Program-made: the position numbers and the translations under genes
The notes under the pieces: model-generated
Told to the model about the DNA's origin: nothing
Databases searched by the model: none
Seen by the model: the letters and a program-made list of their open reading frames with translations, nothing else
Source: an uncultured Prochlorococcus sp.
Lineage (GTDB): Bacteria > Cyanobacteriota > Cyanobacteriia > PCC-6307 > Cyanobiaceae
DNA: 64,000 nt
Direction of reading: 5' to 3'
Assembly (NCBI RefSeq): GCF_902536725.1
Contig: NZ_CACAYO010000006.1
Location: 28,826 to 92,825, forward strand
Shown here: one piece after another, positions 62,356-64,000 of the stretch
Layout of the letters: each line of letters begins with the position of its first letter
How positions within the stretch are numbered: position 1 is the stretch's first letter

Positions 62356-64000
62356 TAATAAATTGCTATAGGAACTCTCCAGTCACTTCCCAAAGATTGA
62401 CTACTTAGTTTTAGGATAGGAGGAGCCTGCTTTCTTTTGAATTCCGCTTTTTTTATGAGTGAGATAATTTTTAAAATTAAATCTTTTTTATAACCATCAT
62501 CTTGTAATTGCTGTAAATCTTTTTTCTCTTCGATAATACCTTTAAGAATATTATCTAAAATAGAATAAGGCGGGAGAGAATCAGTATCTAATTGATTAGG
62601 ACCTAATTCGGCACTTGGAGGTTTCGTACGTATATTTTCTCCAATTATATTTACATTGGTATTTAACATATATGACTTTCTACGATTAATTGAATCTCTA
62701 CTATCAAGCCAATTGCATAATTTAAAAACATTAGTTTTATACAAATCCCCAATTACCGATAATCCCCCATTCATATCACCATAAAGTGTGCAATATCCTA
62801 CGGCAAGCTCTGACTTATTGCCTGTTGAAAGTAACAAATGCTTTTCTTGATTTGCTAAAGCCATAAGAAGTGTGCCTCTTATCCTTGATTGAATATTTTG
62901 ATTTGTTATTTCAGCCATTTCGAAATCTATGGTTTTTATAAATGCTTCTTCAAAAGAGGTCATCAAGTTTTCAATTGGAATGCTCTTGAAACTAATCTTT
63001 AATCTTCTTGCCAAATCTTTTGCATCACTTTTTGAATGAGATGAGCTCCATTTAGAGGGCATAGAAACGCAATAAACATTATCACTCCCTAGAGCCGCTG
63101 TTGCAATTGCTGAGACTAGTGCTGAATCAATACCACCACTTAATCCGACTAAAGCTGTTTTAAATCCACATTTTTTTGCGTAATCTTTAACACCAAGGAC
63201 TAATGCATCAAAAATTGATGACATTTCGGAGTTTTCAAATTCATTGTTTTCAGGTTTTGTTTGCTCAATTTTCCAGCTGGAGAGATCTTCCGAAAAAGAT
63301 TTTAATTGCTTAATTTTAGATCCATTCTTATCAAGAATAAAACTATTTCCATCAAAAATTAAATTATCATTTGCTCCAATCTGGTTGACATAAATCAGAG
63401 GTACTTGAAGATATTGTGCAGCAAAACTGGAAACCTTGGATCTTAGCTCTAACTTTTTCAAAGTGTATGGGGAGGCTGATAAATTTACTAAAATATCAAC
63501 TTTTTTTTTCTTTAAATCAATAATGGGATTTTTTCTATGAATTCCTCTACCTTCAATATCTTTATTGACCCATAAATCCTCACATATAGTAAAGCCAAGT
63601 CGCCAAGTTTTATTTTTAATTTGTTTAATCAATACGGAAACTTTTTCTTCTGATCTAAAGTATCTTTTCTCATCAAATACTTCATAAGTGGGAAGAATAA
63701 TTTTTCGAGCAATTATTTTCCATTCACCGCCCTCCACTAATGCAATAGAATTATAAAGATTAGGATAAAAAGAATCATCTATTTTCTCAGCTATTCCGAC
63801 TGAGATACTTAAGTTTCCATATTTTTTATTAATATCTAAGGCTAATTGATCAAGAATTTGGTATTGATTTTTGATTAAATTTTTTTTAAAAAGTAAGTCA
63901 TTTGCAGGATATCCCCATAATGACAATTCTGGAGTAAGAACAAGATCAGCAGAAATTGAGCTAGCTTTCGAAGCAATATTAAGTATTTTTTTTGCATTGC
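62352..64000 (-). CDS. nadE: Glutamine-dependent NAD+ synthetase, 5'-truncated by the window edge
   Basis: Amidates nicotinic acid adenine dinucleotide to NAD+, using ammonia channelled from glutamine. The N-terminal nitrilase-type glutaminase domain is partly present (ADLVLTPELSLWGYP; the catalytic Cys in GFTICEDLWV; NLSASPYTLKK). The C-terminal synthetase domain has the PP-loop LVGLSGGIDSALVSAIA and STGNKSELAVGYCTLYGDMN. The reading frame is open to the last base of the window, so the start lies beyond 64000; a TTG at 63926 sits inside the conserved PELSLWGYP and is not the real start. About 550 of the expected roughly 565 residues are visible. Confidence 0.96.
   Translation of the reverse strand, partial: NAKKILNIASKASSISADLVLTPELSLWGYPANDLLFKKNLIKNQYQILDQLALDINKKYGNLSISVGIAEKIDDSFYPNLYNSIALVEGGEWKIIARKIILPTYEVFDEKRYFRSEEKVSVLIKQIKNKTWRLGFTICEDLWVNKDIEGRGIHRKNPIIDLKKKKVDILVNLSASPYTLKKLELRSKVSSFAAQYLQVPLIYVNQIGANDNLIFDGNSFILDKNGSKIKQLKSFSEDLSSWKIEQTKPENNEFENSEMSSIFDALVLGVKDYAKKCGFKTALVGLSGGIDSALVSAIATAALGSDNVYCVSMPSKWSSSHSKSDAKDLARRLKISFKSIPIENLMTSFEEAFIKTIDFEMAEITNQNIQSRIRGTLLMALANQEKHLLLSTGNKSELAVGYCTLYGDMNGGLSVIGDLYKTNVFKLCNWLDSRDSINRRKSYMLNTNVNIIGENIRTKPPSAELGPNQLDTDSLPPYSILDNILKGIIEEKKDLQQLQDDGYKKDLILKIISLIKKAEFKRKQAPPILKLSSQSLGSDWRVPIAIYY

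Overview
The window is a stretch of cyanobacterial chromosome and almost certainly comes from a high-light-adapted Prochlorococcus. The evidence is very AT-rich DNA, tightly packed short intergenic gaps, RNA polymerase beta' split into rpoC1 and rpoC2, a 50-residue high-light-inducible protein, a plastoquinone/tocopherol methyltransferase, Ycf35, the cyanobacterial-type ATP synthase operon with both b and b' subunits, and PII (GlnB). No prophage, transposase, CRISPR array or rRNA was seen. The content is mostly core housekeeping genes, and I did not find a convincing new defence or mobile system.

Layout. 1-4160: end of tufA, rpsJ, a LON-domain protein and the MPBQ/MSBQ methyltransferase on +, then pheA on - and a DUF1997 protein on +. 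4146-6834: rnhB and rne (RNase E) on -, with an AU-rich leader. 6835-8411: dapL and clpS. 8427-12839: a radical SAM protein and two glycosyltransferases on -, ending beside tRNA-Thr(CGT). 12984-18716: a small DUF3493 protein, then the classic rimP-nusA-ylxR-infB translation/transcription operon on -. 18876-23277: HtrA-type protease, rpiA, hisD (-), rpsT, tatD. 23514-33092: rpoB-rpoC1-rpoC2 and an hli gene. 33122-37481: rlmN, a small membrane peptide, a HEAT-repeat protein, DUF2997, Ycf35, a 4Fe-4S ferredoxin and an aldo/keto reductase. 37484-43577: rsmG, a J-domain protein, DUF3143, and a five-gene overlapping biotin cluster (bioF-bioK-bioC-bioD-bioA). 43717-49182: a Ski2-like helicase, fumC and purB. 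49465-51487: tlyA, glnB with a small partner, and queF. 51484-54745: cytochrome c maturation genes ccs1 and ccdA, then ftsW. 55010-60739: the ATP synthase operon (gene 1, a, c, b', b, delta, alpha, gamma). 60756-64000: a 2Fe-2S ferredoxin, a small protein, DUF3326 and truncated nadE.

How the genes work together. Protein and RNA synthesis and turnover dominate (tufA, rpsJ, infB, nusA, rpo genes, rpsT, rne, rnhB, rlmN, rsmG, tlyA). Energy metabolism is represented by ATP synthase, two ferredoxins, c-type cytochrome assembly and quinone methylation. Biosynthesis covers biotin, lysine (dapL), histidine (hisD), phenylalanine (pheA), NAD (nadE), purines (purB) and queuosine (queF).

The most interesting non-routine signals are a leader upstream of the ATP synthase c-subunit gene with two mutually exclusive hairpin arms, a conserved-looking but uncharacterised HEAT/DUF2997/Ycf35/ferredoxin/AKR cluster, eleven of eleven convergent gene pairs with essentially no space for a terminator, a BioK esterase with an altered nucleophile elbow, and a PII protein with Phe at position 51. 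No gap between genes exceeds 300 bases; the largest gaps are described as features.
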